A model generated the notes under the pieces. That model ran no database searches. It was not told the origin of the DNA and worked only from the letters and a program-made list of their open reading frames with translations. From Kalaharituber pfeilii (Eukaryota > Ascomycota > Pezizomycetes > Pezizales > Pezizaceae): a stretch of 64,000 bases of DNA. The translations under genes and the position numbers were made by a program. Where the stretch lies: NCBI GenBank assembly GCA_015179045.1, contig WHUZ01000056.1:186001-250000 (forward strand), given 5' to 3'. Shown here in pieces: positions 1-12,043 of the stretch; the first letter of the stretch is position 1; each line of letters opens with the position of its first letter.

Positions 1-388
1 GAACAGAGTCAAAGCTGTTGCGCCGGTATGTTTCCGTTGGTAAATTTGTAATGAATCTGCTGATATTTGATTACATACAGGCTTCATATAAGCGCCAAGT
101 CGCGGATACAGAGAAGAGACTCAATATTCTTTTTGATCATATCAACAATGAAGAGCTTTTGAGTGCCGATACTTTAGCTAGCTTGTTGAGCCTTGCACAA
201 GGTAAAGTTGCAGCTTCCTTATTTGTTTATTACGGTTAGTACTCACTTTCAATACAGCAATGGCTAGCCGAGACTATCATACGGCCCACGCAATCCACCT
301 TGATCTTGTAACTCACAAGACAGAGGAATGTGCGAACTGGATGACGGGTGTGAAAAGATTGATTGAAATGAGTAGGGTAACACCATAG
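1..388 (+). CDS. SEC31: COPII coat protein SEC31, C-terminal end (5' partial)
   Basis: Last three exons of Sec31, the outer-coat subunit of COPII vesicles that bud from ER exit sites. Exons read 1-25, 81-201 and 258-388, with 55- and 56-bp introns (26-80 and 202-257) and phase closing at each junction. The translated tail runs NRVKAVAP, then [20 protein letters not shown], then a stretch with [21 protein letters not shown] and [10 protein letters not shown], ending in VTP. This is the helical SRA1-like domain that closes fungal Sec31 proteins. The WD40 repeats and proline-rich linker lie left of the window. The next gene begins 340 bp downstream on the same strand. The family call rests on remembered Sec31 C-terminal patterns. 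Confidence 0.88.
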
Positions 389-728
389 GGGCACTACTTC
401 AGAGCGCGGAATTGGCTCGGATTTTTGCGGGCTTGTGCAAACAGCAATTGCGGGTGTAATCGTGTTTCAATTGCGTTCTTTTTTGTATTTTTGTCTTCTC
501 TTTTTTTTGAATTTATAGTGTAGTATGAGGTATACAGAAAAAATTGTATTTTATTTTCCGTAAAGCGAGCGAACTTGCACCAATCCGCACTAGGCCCGGA
601 CCCCTGTCCTGGCATAAGCGAATTGATATCATCGACCTTGAAACTACACGAACACAAGCTCAACTCTCTCTTAACAGCAAGTGTTAACAACTCCAACTAC
701 ACACCTTGCAGAAATTTCAAGCCAGATA
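389..728. other. Intergenic gap SEC31 to ARMH3-like gene
   Basis: A 340-bp spacer between two genes on the same strand. It contains a T-rich stretch near 478-510 suitable for the SEC31 3' UTR. No further gene or repeat is seen. Confidence 0.6.
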
Positions 729-3423
729 ATGGAACAGTCACCACTTACCCAGCAAGCAAGGCCTAGCTTCCAACCAAAGATAGTCTCTCTCTACGAGAGT
801 TTGTTCAAGGTCTGCTCACGGTGATGTTGGAAGACGAGTCCATTGAATGCTGACGAGAGCATATTCCAGGAAGGCTATGAAGCGAGCAAGTCTGAAGGAT
901 TTTGGACAGAATTCTTTCTACTCAAATGCCATCCAGCCGGGATAGTGGAGGTACTTCGGCCATTAGCTAGTGATGATTTGATGCATCTGCAGGTTCGTGA
1001 AGCAGCTCTGACGAGGAGACGTGTCGGTATTGATGCAAAAATCCGTAGCCGCAAACAAGGCAGCTCTTCCTTCGGGCTGTCAGTTGTATCAAAACTGGTA
1101 CAGGACCACAAGATGAGATTGCTATGGAAGTGAGTTGGCAACCTTGCTAGCAAATCCTTACATGATCTTATGATAACCGGAATATATTCAAGACCTTGAA
1201 TATATTCCTTCGCGAAATACTATCGAAACGCTATACCAACCTCAGCTCAGATATTATCGCCCTTCTCACCGGATTGGACAACGTCGACAGCATTTTCACA
1301 GAGCTCGTGGCTGCATTAGATAGCACCATCAGAAGTGGTCGTAGTGGTATGGTTCACAGAATCGCCCCTTGAGGTGGCATGTTTATTGGAGAGTGGGGTT
1401 CCCTTATTGATAAACAGAGTGAACATAAACAGTTGAGCTTCGATACAAAGCAATACAGGTAGTTCTTTGTATTGCCTGTGGAGGATTCCAGACTGGATTA
1501 TTGTCATATTTTACGCATCGAGATTTTTTTCCTGCTTTGGTCAAGGTAGGCCATATGGCTCACACTTTCATATTAGTTCATTTGCTGATGTATTGGAAGT
1601 TTATCAATGATCCAGAAACTGTCCTTGTTGGGTTCGATCCGTTTTTGCTTCTCGGTATATTAGCGAACTGTAAGCATGTATGAATGTTGTGAGAATTGCC
1701 CCGCTTAACTGAAACTCGACAGATAATAAGTTTGAGTTTCAAAACCCATATCAACTACGTCTGGCGGACTTTGTGAACGAAGCTACGATTAAGAGAATTG
1801 TAAAGGACATTGGTACTGCATGCTCTCAGGCAAGGGCCGATTATATTGCAATTCAGGACGACACTCCAGAAGGATGGTCAATTGGGGGTGTACTGTCATA
1901 CGTAGGCCTCAGTGCAATCCCTGGGATCTCAAAACCGAAAACACCTCCACCAGGGAATACTGAAGCAGTGAAGCATAGTTTCGACATTTTGTATGACATG
2001 CAAATACTCAGCATATTGAGCAAAGCTAATTAGAAACATTCGACAGGCCTAGCTTCCGAGCAACTATTCTATTACCCGCTTATGATTTCGCACATGCAAA
2101 TAAAGTATTCTGCTATCAACTTGTGGAATATCAGGAACCAGGTTTACCAGGTAAACTCCATCCTCATTTTATCAGATACAATGTCCTAATATACATGGCA
2201 GAAGCTCCAATATCTGCGTTTATTTCCCTGACATCCTATCTCCTCCAACATGCCCATAGGTCACCTCGGACTACATTCTACGCCCGCACAAACTTACTGG
2301 TATTCCGAATATTGCTCGAGGATCAAACGACATGCAAATACCTCAGCAGCGAAGAAAATAAGAAACCTGTGAGGCTTTGCCGGCAGAGGCAGCCTCACCT
2401 TCCTATAGTTCGAGGAAATAGATTCTTAATTACAGCTATCATCGACACAGTGATTGATGGGATTAATCACAATCTTAAGAAAAAACTTGACGTAGATCTC
2501 TATATGTATGTGTATTGCCGACGAAAATTTCCTTCTTCTTGCTGACACCTTGCAGATCATGTATTGTTATACTGCAGCGGGCATTATCGTATCTGATCCG
2601 AAGTCGTACCCGGCTTGGTACCTTTCCCCGTATCATGGACAAACTTTGGCAGACCAACTAACAGCATGGTACAGAGTATCACTGGTCAGACCTATGGAGG
2701 AGCATTCTCTCATTCATCCGGTTTCTTACGTCGTACTCGGTAGATCTCCAGGGGCTGCGTCATATCCAACACCTGATCCACAATCTCGTCAATGTTGTCG
2801 CCCTGAGCCTGTCTTCTGGAGATTCATTCCTTCCTGGAGCAGCAGAATACGATGATCTGTTCTATAAACTGGTTGAAACTGGTGATATCTTGACCAAATT
2901 TTCTGATGCATGTAGGTTTAACCCCGCTGCCAAACTGCCCCCGCTACCAACCCCGCAGTATTACATTTTTGAGTGAAGTGGGGCCTTTTCTTTGTGGAAC
3001 TTGTTCATTGTATACTTCATCCCTCAGGCAACTAAGTTTCAGGGTCTGGGATGTACAGTGTTCATACACGAATCACACCACCTTTCCTTAGCAACCGTAC
3101 AGAGCTAATATGCCTTAGATCAACTTTCCACGAGCCCCCAGTCCTCAATCTCAATCCTGCTCTCTGTAAGTGAACATTACTACCGTCTCATCAACGACTA
3201 CACTTCACAACCGTCCGGAAAATCAAAACCTTTAAAGAACTTGAGTCCTAGGCAAGTTAGTGAGGTAATCAAGTCAGGTTACGAGACATTATCTATCAAG
3301 ACTAAAGATGGGCTAGATAGTTGGGATAAGTATAGGGAGGTGGATGAGAGGGTGTTTTTGAAGAGGATGGCGAAGATTGTTGTTGAGGATATAAAACAGG
3401 CGAGGGCGGAAGATGGAAATTAA
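729..3423 (+). CDS. ARMH3 (C10orf76)-like DUF1741 armadillo-helical protein
   Basis: Complete gene of 12 exons encoding 633 aa: 729-809, 870-992, 1049-1129, 1193-1346, 1433-1545, 1600-1669, 1723-1990, 2047-2150, 2202-2505, 2556-2617, 2675-2911, 3119-3423. Phases close at every junction. Family-like blocks in order: FQPKIVSLYESLFK, EGFWTEFFLLK, SSDIIALLTGLDNVD, FQTGLLSYFTHRDFFPAL, RADYIAIQDDTPEGWSIGG, APISAFISLTSYLLQHAHRS, KKLDVDLY, SSGDSFLP, DDLFYKLVETGDIL and DGLDSWDKYREVDER. The human homologue ARMH3 acts at the Golgi with PI4KB and GBF1; a role in early Golgi lipid signalling is inferred here. The start is the only ATG in frame with the FQPKIVSLYE block. The last intron (2912-3118, 207 bp) is longer than the others, and the donor after exon 1 (GTCTGC) is weak. 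Confidence 0.82.
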
Positions 3424-5061
3424 TAGGATAGTTCACAGGGGAGTATGCAGATGTTAAAAATTACTCTTCTAACAAGTTACAGATGAGTCATCTTTCTTTT
3501 TTTCCTTTTTCTTTTTTATGGAAAAATTATAATTTTTGTAGAGGTATGCATCACGATAAGATAGAAGTTATGTTTACTTGAGGGCAATAACTCGTACCAT
3601 CAGCTATAGTAGCGGCAAACTACTTAGTCCAGAGTACAAGCTACCATGCTTTGGGATGATCCGTTCGGAACTCCCTCCAGTTACTCCTCTTCACATGTGG
3701 ATGGCCAGGTATCAGTCATGCCGAAGCAACGGTCCCAAACAGCGCACGCTTAAGGCTGAGAAGTAATTCGGATAGGTTCGTCAATTTAGTGTGACGTGAG
3801 ACGGCCGAGAGATAGGTGTGCTGATTGTTCAAGGCATGTCATGCTCGTCACTTCAGATAAGGCCCGGATACGATACGAGACTCGGGCTATAGGCCTCATA
3901 AGAGGCTGGGTATTGCCTTAATAACTTCTGCATAGAAACGAATATTAAGGTAATGTGTAGGGGTCATGGAAGTATTTTTTTTCGCTCGTCCAGGCTTCGA
4001 ATCTGGGGAAAAAATCACGTCCTTTTGGTGAGTGTTAACTAAATCCTAGGGGATGTGCGTCAGGAGGACAAAGAGTAGAGAAAATGCAAAGAGTTGTTGA
4101 TTGGTTGGTCGATTAGCGTACCTACATCAGTGCAGATTGGTCCAGCGGAGATTACAGAGAGGTATTTCGGCTTCTGTGGAGTAGTTTTGCGGAGAGGTGC
4201 TTCCCCTCTCCATCTCTCACATTTTCATGTGATTGGAGCTAAACGGGCCCGCTCATCGTCTCCGGCGGAGTGGCGTCAACTAGTTTATACCCCAGACAAT
4301 TGAAAATGATGGAGTGCTACTATGGCTAGTTTTCAAATTTGAGCCTAGGTGGGGTGCTCAAGGTACTTCGTACTTGAACCATCTCTCTATCCATCGATCT
4401 ACCACCTCTCTTTCGACCCGCAGATGCGATGTTGGTATCCACGAGACGGCAAGGATAGGGTATGGAGGCTGGCGTAGGGTGACAGGAGCTGGGATTTGGT
4501 ATGGTGTGCATGTCACGTATTATGAAGGCCCAAAAGTGAATGGGTGCAAGGAGAGATCTATCCACTAAGAATGCACCAACTGAAGTAGAGGATAGCATGT
4601 ACGGAGAGCAAGGGGTTGGAATGAACAAGCCAGAAGCGTAACAGTCACCACTGCCACGATGTAACTCTTAAGACATAAAGTGTGCTGTTAATTGGTTGGC
4701 TTGGTGTACCCTAGATCGGCATAAGACTAACCCTAAATTACCATCACATAAAAGATTGCGCAACATAACTAAACGCTTCAAAAAAAGAGCTATCCAGTTG
4801 GGCAGTAGAGGACATTAACGACGTTGCACCCACTGTCCAGTAACCCGTATTTGTTGATGAAAGAATGATCTAAAATGAATAAAGGCAATATATAACAAAA
4901 GGAATGTATAAATAAAACGTAAGGAAGCATGAAACGAGTGATAACAACCAAGTCAAAAAAGCAGGATTTTTAGCATGGTTTGGGTATAACACAAAGAATG
5001 AATAAAGGAACGTGATAAAATAAAAGTGAGACATCACAAGATATGAAAAGAAATCATTAGC
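3424..5061. other. Intergenic, between convergent genes
   Basis: 1.6 kb between the 3' ends of the ARMH3-like gene and the 7TM gene. Only short ORFs occur (longest 100 codons) and none has a recognisable domain or plausible splice partners. The A-rich stretch at 4740-5050 is probably the 3' flank of the minus-strand gene. Confidence 0.55.
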
Positions 5062-6896
5062 TCAAAATTGTGTATCCCCATGTATTGGTTGTTCCGTCTT
5101 CTGGAACCGAGAGAAGGCTTTCACCTCCGGTGTCAAAGGAGAAACGCATTCTCCCCTCATCGAGAATGTCCTACATAATCCATCCTGCCTGTAGTCATAT
5201 TGGCTTATAACAACATCCCGATCCCGCCTACTCTGCCAGGTTGTTTCCAGTGCTTGGTTTCCATCATCCGGTTGAGACCTGTGGTAGTATTCCTCTTCGT
5301 AAGATGTACCAGTCGAGCGGTATGTAGAAGGAGGGTATACATTCTCAGTTTCTTCAATTCCTGGATACAATACATCAAATTGAGGTGGCCTAGATAACCG
5401 GGAACTCTGCCGCTGGTGCTGGAACGCTGCCGTCAGAGGACGGGCAATCGGAGCTGGTGCAAGAGTGAGAGTGACAGTAGAGCTATTGGTGTACTGGCTT
5501 GGAGGATACACCGACGTCCGGTTTGAATCTGTATCACTAAATCTCATGATCGGTGCATTGCTTATTGGATGAATGTTCTCCACATCGGGATCCTCACTGG
5601 TAGTCTGAGCGGATTTACGTTTCCTCCCAGAGCCACTACAAACGCAATACCTTGCAAACAATTTTCTAGCCTGCATTCTGCTCTCTTGCGTTGTACCAAA
5701 TATTAGGATCATCAATATTCCTGTTGACGATCCAGCCAAATAATACGCCCAGTCTGATAATTGCTGTGTTTTCGTCCAACCAAGGACGGGGGCAGGTGCA
5801 TCTGGCTTTCGAAGTTCCATCACTGCCATTGCATATTCGTATTGAGAGTAGAGGAAAGACGTTTGTAGGGCGCTTGTCCTAAATTAGCACAGCAGCTTGG
5901 TGGGTATGAGACTGGGCAGGCACATACCCAATTACGAGAAATCCGATGATGAACCTCAACATGATCCACTTATCCTCCTTGCAAGATTTCAAGGTTCCAC
6001 GGTCGTCCTGCATATGGATGCGCTGGTGTTTACGGGATCGATTCCGGGACATTGCCACAAGTATAAATTTCAGTAAGTTCAATAAGAGAAAAATCACTCC
6101 GCAAGTAATTGTAATTACCACTATTCCAATATATCAGCTCTTGTTAACACAAATGATTTGGAAGGATGGCCATACTAATGAAATCAAGCAGAGCAAGATG
6201 AAGTATCTCGTGCGCCATTATTGCAGGTAGATTTACTAGTATAGATACAATGGCCGGTAAAATGAATGAGAAGTATCTAGTCACTGTCACGAATCTTTGA
6301 TTTCGGATCCACGACCAATGTATCTCCCATACTGAAGTAAATAGTAAAAAGCTCCTTTGTATATAGTTAGTACTGAATATAGTTCTGTTGATAGAAGACT
6401 GATATATACCAGAAGAAGAAAAGTAAACTCTCAACATTGAAGAAGTAAACTCCTGGATTATAAGGTTAGCGCTTACTTAATCACAAATATGCACTGTACT
6501 TACGTATAGCGAAGGTTATTTTCAAAGAGAGATCAGGGCTTGACTTATAAACAATCGACGCTGATGCATTTCTCCACATTTTGTTATTATCCTGCCAGAC
6601 TTGTTTTTGTAAATCCGGCCATCTGATCAGTGCAATTGTCTCTTGGGCTATGGTCACAAGTTGTTGTAAAAATATAGCACAACACGTCAAGGAAACATCT
6701 ATATATAGAGAGTTAGCTTCGAGATTTCTTCACTGAGAATGTGTATGCACCTACAGGCTGCTTTTTGCTTATTAAGCCGGAACAATATGTGCGTAAATAA
6801 AGCGCAAAGAGCACTTATAAAAGTATATATAATGATCCATATTGCTAGCGCAATCGTCTCTGGAAATAATTCAACTGAATATTTTGCCTCTGCCAT
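5062..6896 (-). CDS. Seven-transmembrane receptor-like membrane protein
   Basis: Six exons give a 522-aa protein on the minus strand: 6755-6896, 6504-6698, 6410-6452, 6176-6354, 5928-6120, 5062-5878. Introns are 49-56 bp and phase closes throughout. Seven hydrophobic helices are visible: TM1 around ALAIWIIIYTFISALCALF, TM2 LTCCAIFLQQLVTIAQ, TM3 YFFNVESLLFFFWSFLLF, TM4 FSFILPAIVSILVNLPAIM, TM5 CGVIFLLLNLLKFILVAM, TM6 LRFIIGFLVIG, TM7 WAYYLAGSSTGILMILIFG. About 205 residues of hydrophilic, Ser/Tyr/Pro-rich cytoplasmic tail follow. The layout fits a fungal G-protein-coupled receptor. It is not clearly a STE2/STE3 pheromone receptor or Pth11 type; no CFEM domain is seen. Exon 3 is only 43 nt, and the continuous TM3 appears only when intron 3 is spliced at the ACAAAG acceptor. 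Ligand unknown. Confidence 0.72.
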
Positions 6897-7807
6897 GATT
6901 TTTTTGAGAGTCCAGCTCTCGCAGAAAGAAAGAACAGAATTAACTCTCGCTGAGAGTTACTGATATGAATTAAAAAAGATATGGGTATAAAAATAGGCAT
7001 AAAAGAGCGGGAATGGAATGAAATATGTTCGGTTACACCATTAGAACAGAATATCGTGAACGTATCGAACTCTCGAGAGTGTCATTGGTAGTAGAAAAGT
7101 GACCGCCTCGTCACCGCACTGAAATTGCCAGTCGACTGAGAATCATCATAGAAACCAAACAGAGAGAAGGTAAGAAGGTACAGGAGTCTGCCTGGGGTGC
7201 GGCAGCTTATCAATGTTTTCCATACCGGTGCAAACAACATTGTGTGATGACTCAATATTGTATGATGGCACACACACTCCTTACTGCCCCAGCTAAGCCT
7301 TGTCCAGTTAAGCAATCAAGTACGGTACCTGAAGTCCATTGGGATTGCTGACAGGTGTGATACAGAAGCTGTTCAAATTCGACAATCGGAGGCTGGGTGT
7401 ATTCCGTATTTGGCTAAGCATTCTTCTACCCTACCGGTAGACACCTTTGGGCGGCAATGTTCTCGAAGCTCACAAGCCCTGCCAAGTGACTATGCACTAT
7501 CTTGTGCATCAGGTCGTAGATGCACCTAGTGTGGAGGGCCCAGTTTGCAAAATGTATATACTGTTCTGAGCGCTGGAGGTCTGGCGAGTTCCACCCCATT
7601 GTTTCTCGACGAAAGGTATTCAAGTGAGTTGGACTGCACCATACGATGTGATCTAATAGTAGACAGCTCTGGAACTGGCCGGCACCAGAGAATTTCAGAT
7701 GGTTCCAGCGTTTCAGTGCTACCGGGGCCCCTACGCAAAGTCGTAGGACGTCAGCATGAATCTGCCTCTTGGTGGTCAGCTCTGAGGCCATAGAGCTCCA
7801 CGGAGGC

Positions 7808-7848
7808 AGTGGCCGAGCAGTAAGTGGCCGAGCAGTAAGTGGCCGAGT
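7808..7848. repeat. 15-bp tandem repeat, 2.7 copies
   Basis: The unit AGTGGCCGAGCAGTA occurs at 7808-7822 and 7823-7837, followed by a partial copy. Confidence 0.8.
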
Positions 7849-9640
7849 GTGGCTGCTTTATATAGAAAGCGCGAGCGCCAAGATAGAGTTCAGCAGAAGA
7901 GTCACATGATAGACCATCAAGCGGCTCTGACTTTGTCTCATGAGGCTAGTGCTTTGTCTCGTGACATACCCGCGCTCACGTGTGCAGAATCCAAGACGCC
8001 GTTGCATTAGCCTCGGACCGGGCGTTTAGTACATATGGTTACAGCTTGTATTGTATTAGACTATTCCGCATCCGGATCCCCTCGAGAAAGTAGAATGTTA
8101 CTGCACAAAGTCTTCGGTTCTCAGACTTCGCCAGCTTTTTGGCTCGACCCATTGTTTGGACCCGGCTCTTGCTGCCTTATAGCATGTCAAGATTGGTCTG
8201 GCAGGAACAACCCCCTGAAGTGTCAAGATCAAGCACTACAGACGATCTACTAGTAGAAGAGACAGCACTGCTACCTCCAAACGGTGGCTGCACACTTGGA
8301 CGGATTATTCCCGCGAACAGTGGGCAAGTTACCGCACCGGAAGCAATCCGCAAGCAAGAGGAGTTTTCCGCACCCGTAACAAGCTTCGGTTACCAATTGG
8401 GATGCTTTCGCCACACCCATATTGTTCCTCTGAATAATAAATAACCAGTCCTTGCTCCCGAAAAGCGAAATGTAATTTCCTTACTGATATTAGGATTCTT
8501 GAAGGCGAATCTCGCACTTAATTTGTCCTCAACCCAACCAATATCACTTCCGATAATACTTTATGAAGCAGGAAAGAAAGAAAGTAGTGTCGCGAGGGTC
8601 TGGTAGTATTGATAGTCCTGTCGCAGACTCAAAATAGAAAGGTAAAAAGTGAGATCCAAAGAAAGCAATCCTTAACTTCTTGCTCCATTTCCCTTCTGCC
8701 CCCTCGTCAGAAACCTACTTCCGTTATGCCCCCTCCTGACACCACCACAGGTGTCCTGACTCGGCTCCACAGCTTCCTCGCTACGATACCCATCAGCAGC
8801 CTCCCTCAACTCAGTGTCCTAATGTGCATATCTCAGCTTGCCGTTTTGATGTTCACGACGCCGGGCAATTGCAGGACACTGAGCGTCTGCACGCACGCTA
8901 CTCCAACTCCCTGACGCATCTACCTCACCACATCACTCCTGACGGCTGGTTTATTATTATTGCCAGATATGCTACTCTATATGCACATGTCTCCTACTGT
9001 CATCACGACCGCAATATCATGCCCACGGTGGATGGTCTATACTATGCCGCTGTGATAAGAGCCCCATCGTGCCTGTAAATCCAGGCCGTTCTGTCATCTG
9101 CTTCGCCGTCCAGAGCGTCATGTCATGCCTGTCAATTGAGCCCGTCCTACCATATATTGCGCCGCCGAAAGGGTCCCTCCATGACTGCCAATTCATCCAG
9201 TCCTATTATATTCTCTAGCTGTCGAGAGGCAAATGTTGTAGCCTTCGAGGAAGTCCTGTCACACCTGTCGATAAACTTCTAGAGCTTTTATGGGTCTGAT
9301 TTCTGAGCCTAATGGAAGCCTCTACTCCACATGGAAGAATTTTAGGAATGCATATCTGGATTTGAGCCGAGTGGGTAGAGGCAGTGATGTCCAGAGAGAA
9401 CAGTAGTATGTAATTGGTAAATGTAGCATAGAAGCAAGCTAATGTATCTCCACAATGAAGCTTAGTCTGGGTTGGAATGAAGCAGCGCCGCTGCAGGATG
9501 CAAAGGGGCGCCATACTTCCGAACTGGGATACTTCAGGGGATAAAGTGGAATGCAGAAGTTTGCAACATGTCGTTGCGTGTGCCGTTCGAGATCGCATTT
9601 GAACCTCAACGAACGCCATTCCGCTTACAGCTTAATGTTC

Positions 9641-9646
9641 GTGTGT

Positions 9647-9677
<31 letters not shown>

Positions 9678-9678
9678 G
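9641..9678. repeat. (GT)10 followed by (G)18
   Basis: Dinucleotide microsatellite running straight into a G homopolymer; probably length-variable. Confidence 0.9.
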
Positions 9679-9876
9679 TTGACCGTATGTACTGTATGAT
9701 ACAACTTACTGCGATTTGCTAGGGATGTAGGTGCGCTGTAAGGGGACTGCCTAGTCTCGTGGCCAGGGGCTGCCTGTCCGAGGCGCAATAGCCGGCGGCC
9801 GCCGCAATGAGGGGGCGGGGCAGTCGAATTACCCCATTGTTAAACTGCTCATCATCCCACTTCGGTTCGGCGTCGG

Positions 9877-9927
9877 AAAAAAAAAAAAAAAAAAAAAGAA
9901 AAGAAAGAAAAAAAAAAAAAGAAAAAA
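9877..9927. repeat. A-rich low-complexity run
   Basis: Interrupted poly(A) with a few G residues, followed closely by a T run. Located about 290 bp upstream of the AAT1 start codon. Confidence 0.8.
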
Positions 9928-10211
9928 GGCACATCAGCACTTTTTTTTTTTGTTGACTTTTCCCTGGCCCTCTGTAGCACTGGCCCAGCCCGTAAACTCT
10001 TCTCCCATATTCTGCTAGCAGGCGCTCAAGAAAGCTGCCCCCGGCCCTTAGCTATTAGCCGTCCAAAAAGTATCTGGTGCCGCAGTTTTGCTCCTGAATA
10101 ATTTATACCGCCCCCCCGGCCCCGGCCTTGCAATTGCAGTGCCTCAAAGTTTCTGGCTCTCTACTTCACTTCTCCGTCCCTCCCAAGCTGTTCTCCATTC
10201 ACCTGACGAAA

Positions 10212-12043
10212 ATGTTCACATTGAGAGCTGCGGCACCAGTTCGGCTGGCCAGCTTTAGGCCGGCTGGCTCCCTTTGTGCATCTGCAGCTCGATCAGTATC
10301 GTTCTGGTCGGCAGTGCCACAGGGCCCTCCAGTGAGTAGCTCTGCATTGACTATGCTCAATTGATAAGCCTCTAACCTAACGACACGAATTACACTTTGA
10401 CAGGATGTAAGGTTATCCATCAGTTCCTACAAAACGATCGCATGAAGCTAAGCTTTGAGTTACTGTCAAAATTAGGCTATTCTAGGTGAGATTCCCGATG
10501 TTTCGAAAACTTGACATAAGTTTGCTAATTACATGCCATCACCAGGTATCACCGAAGCTTTCAAGGCGGATAAGTTTGAAAAGAAAGTCAACCTGGGTAG
10601 CTATTCGAATATGAGCGCATTTCATCCTACTTAATCTGATGTACAACGACAGGTGTTGGTGCATATCGTGATGACCAGGGCAAGCCTTATGTCCTTCCGT
10701 CTGTACGTGAAGCAGAAAAGCGAGTCCTCGAGCGAGGTCTAGATAAGGAATATGCAGGCATTACTGGTGTCCCGGCTTTCACCAAAGCAGCTGCTCTCCT
10801 GGCATATGGCCCTGACTCGGCTCCTTTGAAGGAGGATCGTATTGCGGTAACACAATCAATTTCTGGAACTGGAGCTCTGCGCATTGGCGGCGCCTTCCTC
10901 AACAGATTCTATCCTTATGCCAAGACCATTTATATCCCTACACCATCATGGGCAAACCACAACGCAGTTTTCAAGGATTCTGGATTGAAAGTTGAGAAGT
11001 ACCGGTACTATAACAAGGATACCATTGCATTGGACTTCGAGGGCCTCATTCAGGACATCAAGAGCGCACCTAAGAACTCTATCTTCTTGCTCCATGCGTG
11101 CGCCCACAACCCAACCGGCGTAGACCCTACACCTGAACAATGGAATGCAATCTCGGATGCCATTGCAGCCGGCGAGCATCACGCCTTCTTCGACATGGCT
11201 TATCAAGGGTTTGCATCTGGAGATACTAACAAGGATGCCTATGCCGTCAGGCATTTTGTAAAAGAAGGTCATAATATTGCTCTCTGCCAGTCTTTCGCTA
11301 AGAACATGGTAAGCAGGGTAATCGTTGAGATGTAACAACAAAGCTTATATCACATATAGGGACTTTATGGTGAACGTGTTGGTGCCTTCTCTGTAATTTG
11401 TGAATCCCCAGAGGAGAAGAAAAGAGTAGACAGTCAACTTAAAATTCTTATTCGGTACGTTAAGATAGACCCTAGAATCTGCACCATTCTAATTGGTATG
11501 GATTAGACCAATGTACTCGAATCCTCCAATCAGCGGAGCACGTATCGCTGCAGAAATCCTCAACAACCCAAAACTGAACGCGCAGTGGCTTCAAGAAGTT
11601 AAAGGCATGGCAGATCGAATCATTTCGATGCGTGCTGCATTAAAAGGCAATCTTGAAAAACTCGGTTCTCTCAGAAACTGGTCCCATATAACTTCCCAGG
11701 TAACAAAGATGTTGATTTGACTGTCTCGATTTAATTCTAATTCACAATTACAGATTGGAATGTTCTGCTTCACTGGTTTGAAGCCTGAACAAGTTAAGAA
11801 GCTCGCAGATGAGGTACGTTTGTGGTGAAACCACCAGCAGGATTTCACGCGGTTTGTGTTAACACAGTTTTTCAATAATTTAGCACTCAGTATACGGAAC
11901 GATGGACGGAAGGTGAGCTCGGTCTGCATTACTTGCATAATCATTCTTTACTAATAACACGTTAAAGGATATCTGTTGCCGGCATCACCTCTGGAAACGT
12001 TGAATACCTTGCTCAAGCCATTCACAAGGTCACCACCTCTTAA
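10212..12043 (+). CDS. AAT1: Aspartate aminotransferase, mitochondrial
   Basis: PLP enzyme (class I aminotransferase) interconverting aspartate/2-oxoglutarate and oxaloacetate/glutamate; part of the malate-aspartate shuttle. Ten exons give 430 aa, normal for the family: 10212-10331, 10404-10406, 10476-10485, 10546-10596, 10653-11308, 11360-11454, 11507-11699, 11754-11813, 11884-11912, 11968-12043. The first ~30 residues ([20 protein letters not shown]) are Arg/Ala/Ser-rich and acid-free, a mitochondrial presequence. Motifs: [67 protein letters not shown] with PLP lysine K278, and [13 protein letters not shown] with the substrate-carboxylate arginine split across intron 9. Exons 2 (3 nt, one Asp codon) and 3 (10 nt) are needed to restore the conserved DAILG. 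Confidence 0.93.

Larger units (their letters stand above)
6897..10211. other. Intergenic, simple repeats and unsupported short ORFs
   Basis: 3.3 kb between the start codons of two divergent genes. It holds a 121-codon open frame on the minus strand (7426-7791) with an ATG but no recognisable domain, a short tandem repeat at 7808-7848, diffuse ~55-60 bp repetition at 9070-9210 (variants of CCTGTCAATT), a GT/G microsatellite and an A-rich run. The stretch 9950-10211 is probably the AAT1 promoter; a C-rich patch lies at 10109-10125. Confidence 0.5.

Noticed and set aside
7426..7791. 121-codon minus-strand ORF with ATG
   Set aside because: No domain, no neighbouring exons, and a second long frame overlaps it; coding status cannot be supported.
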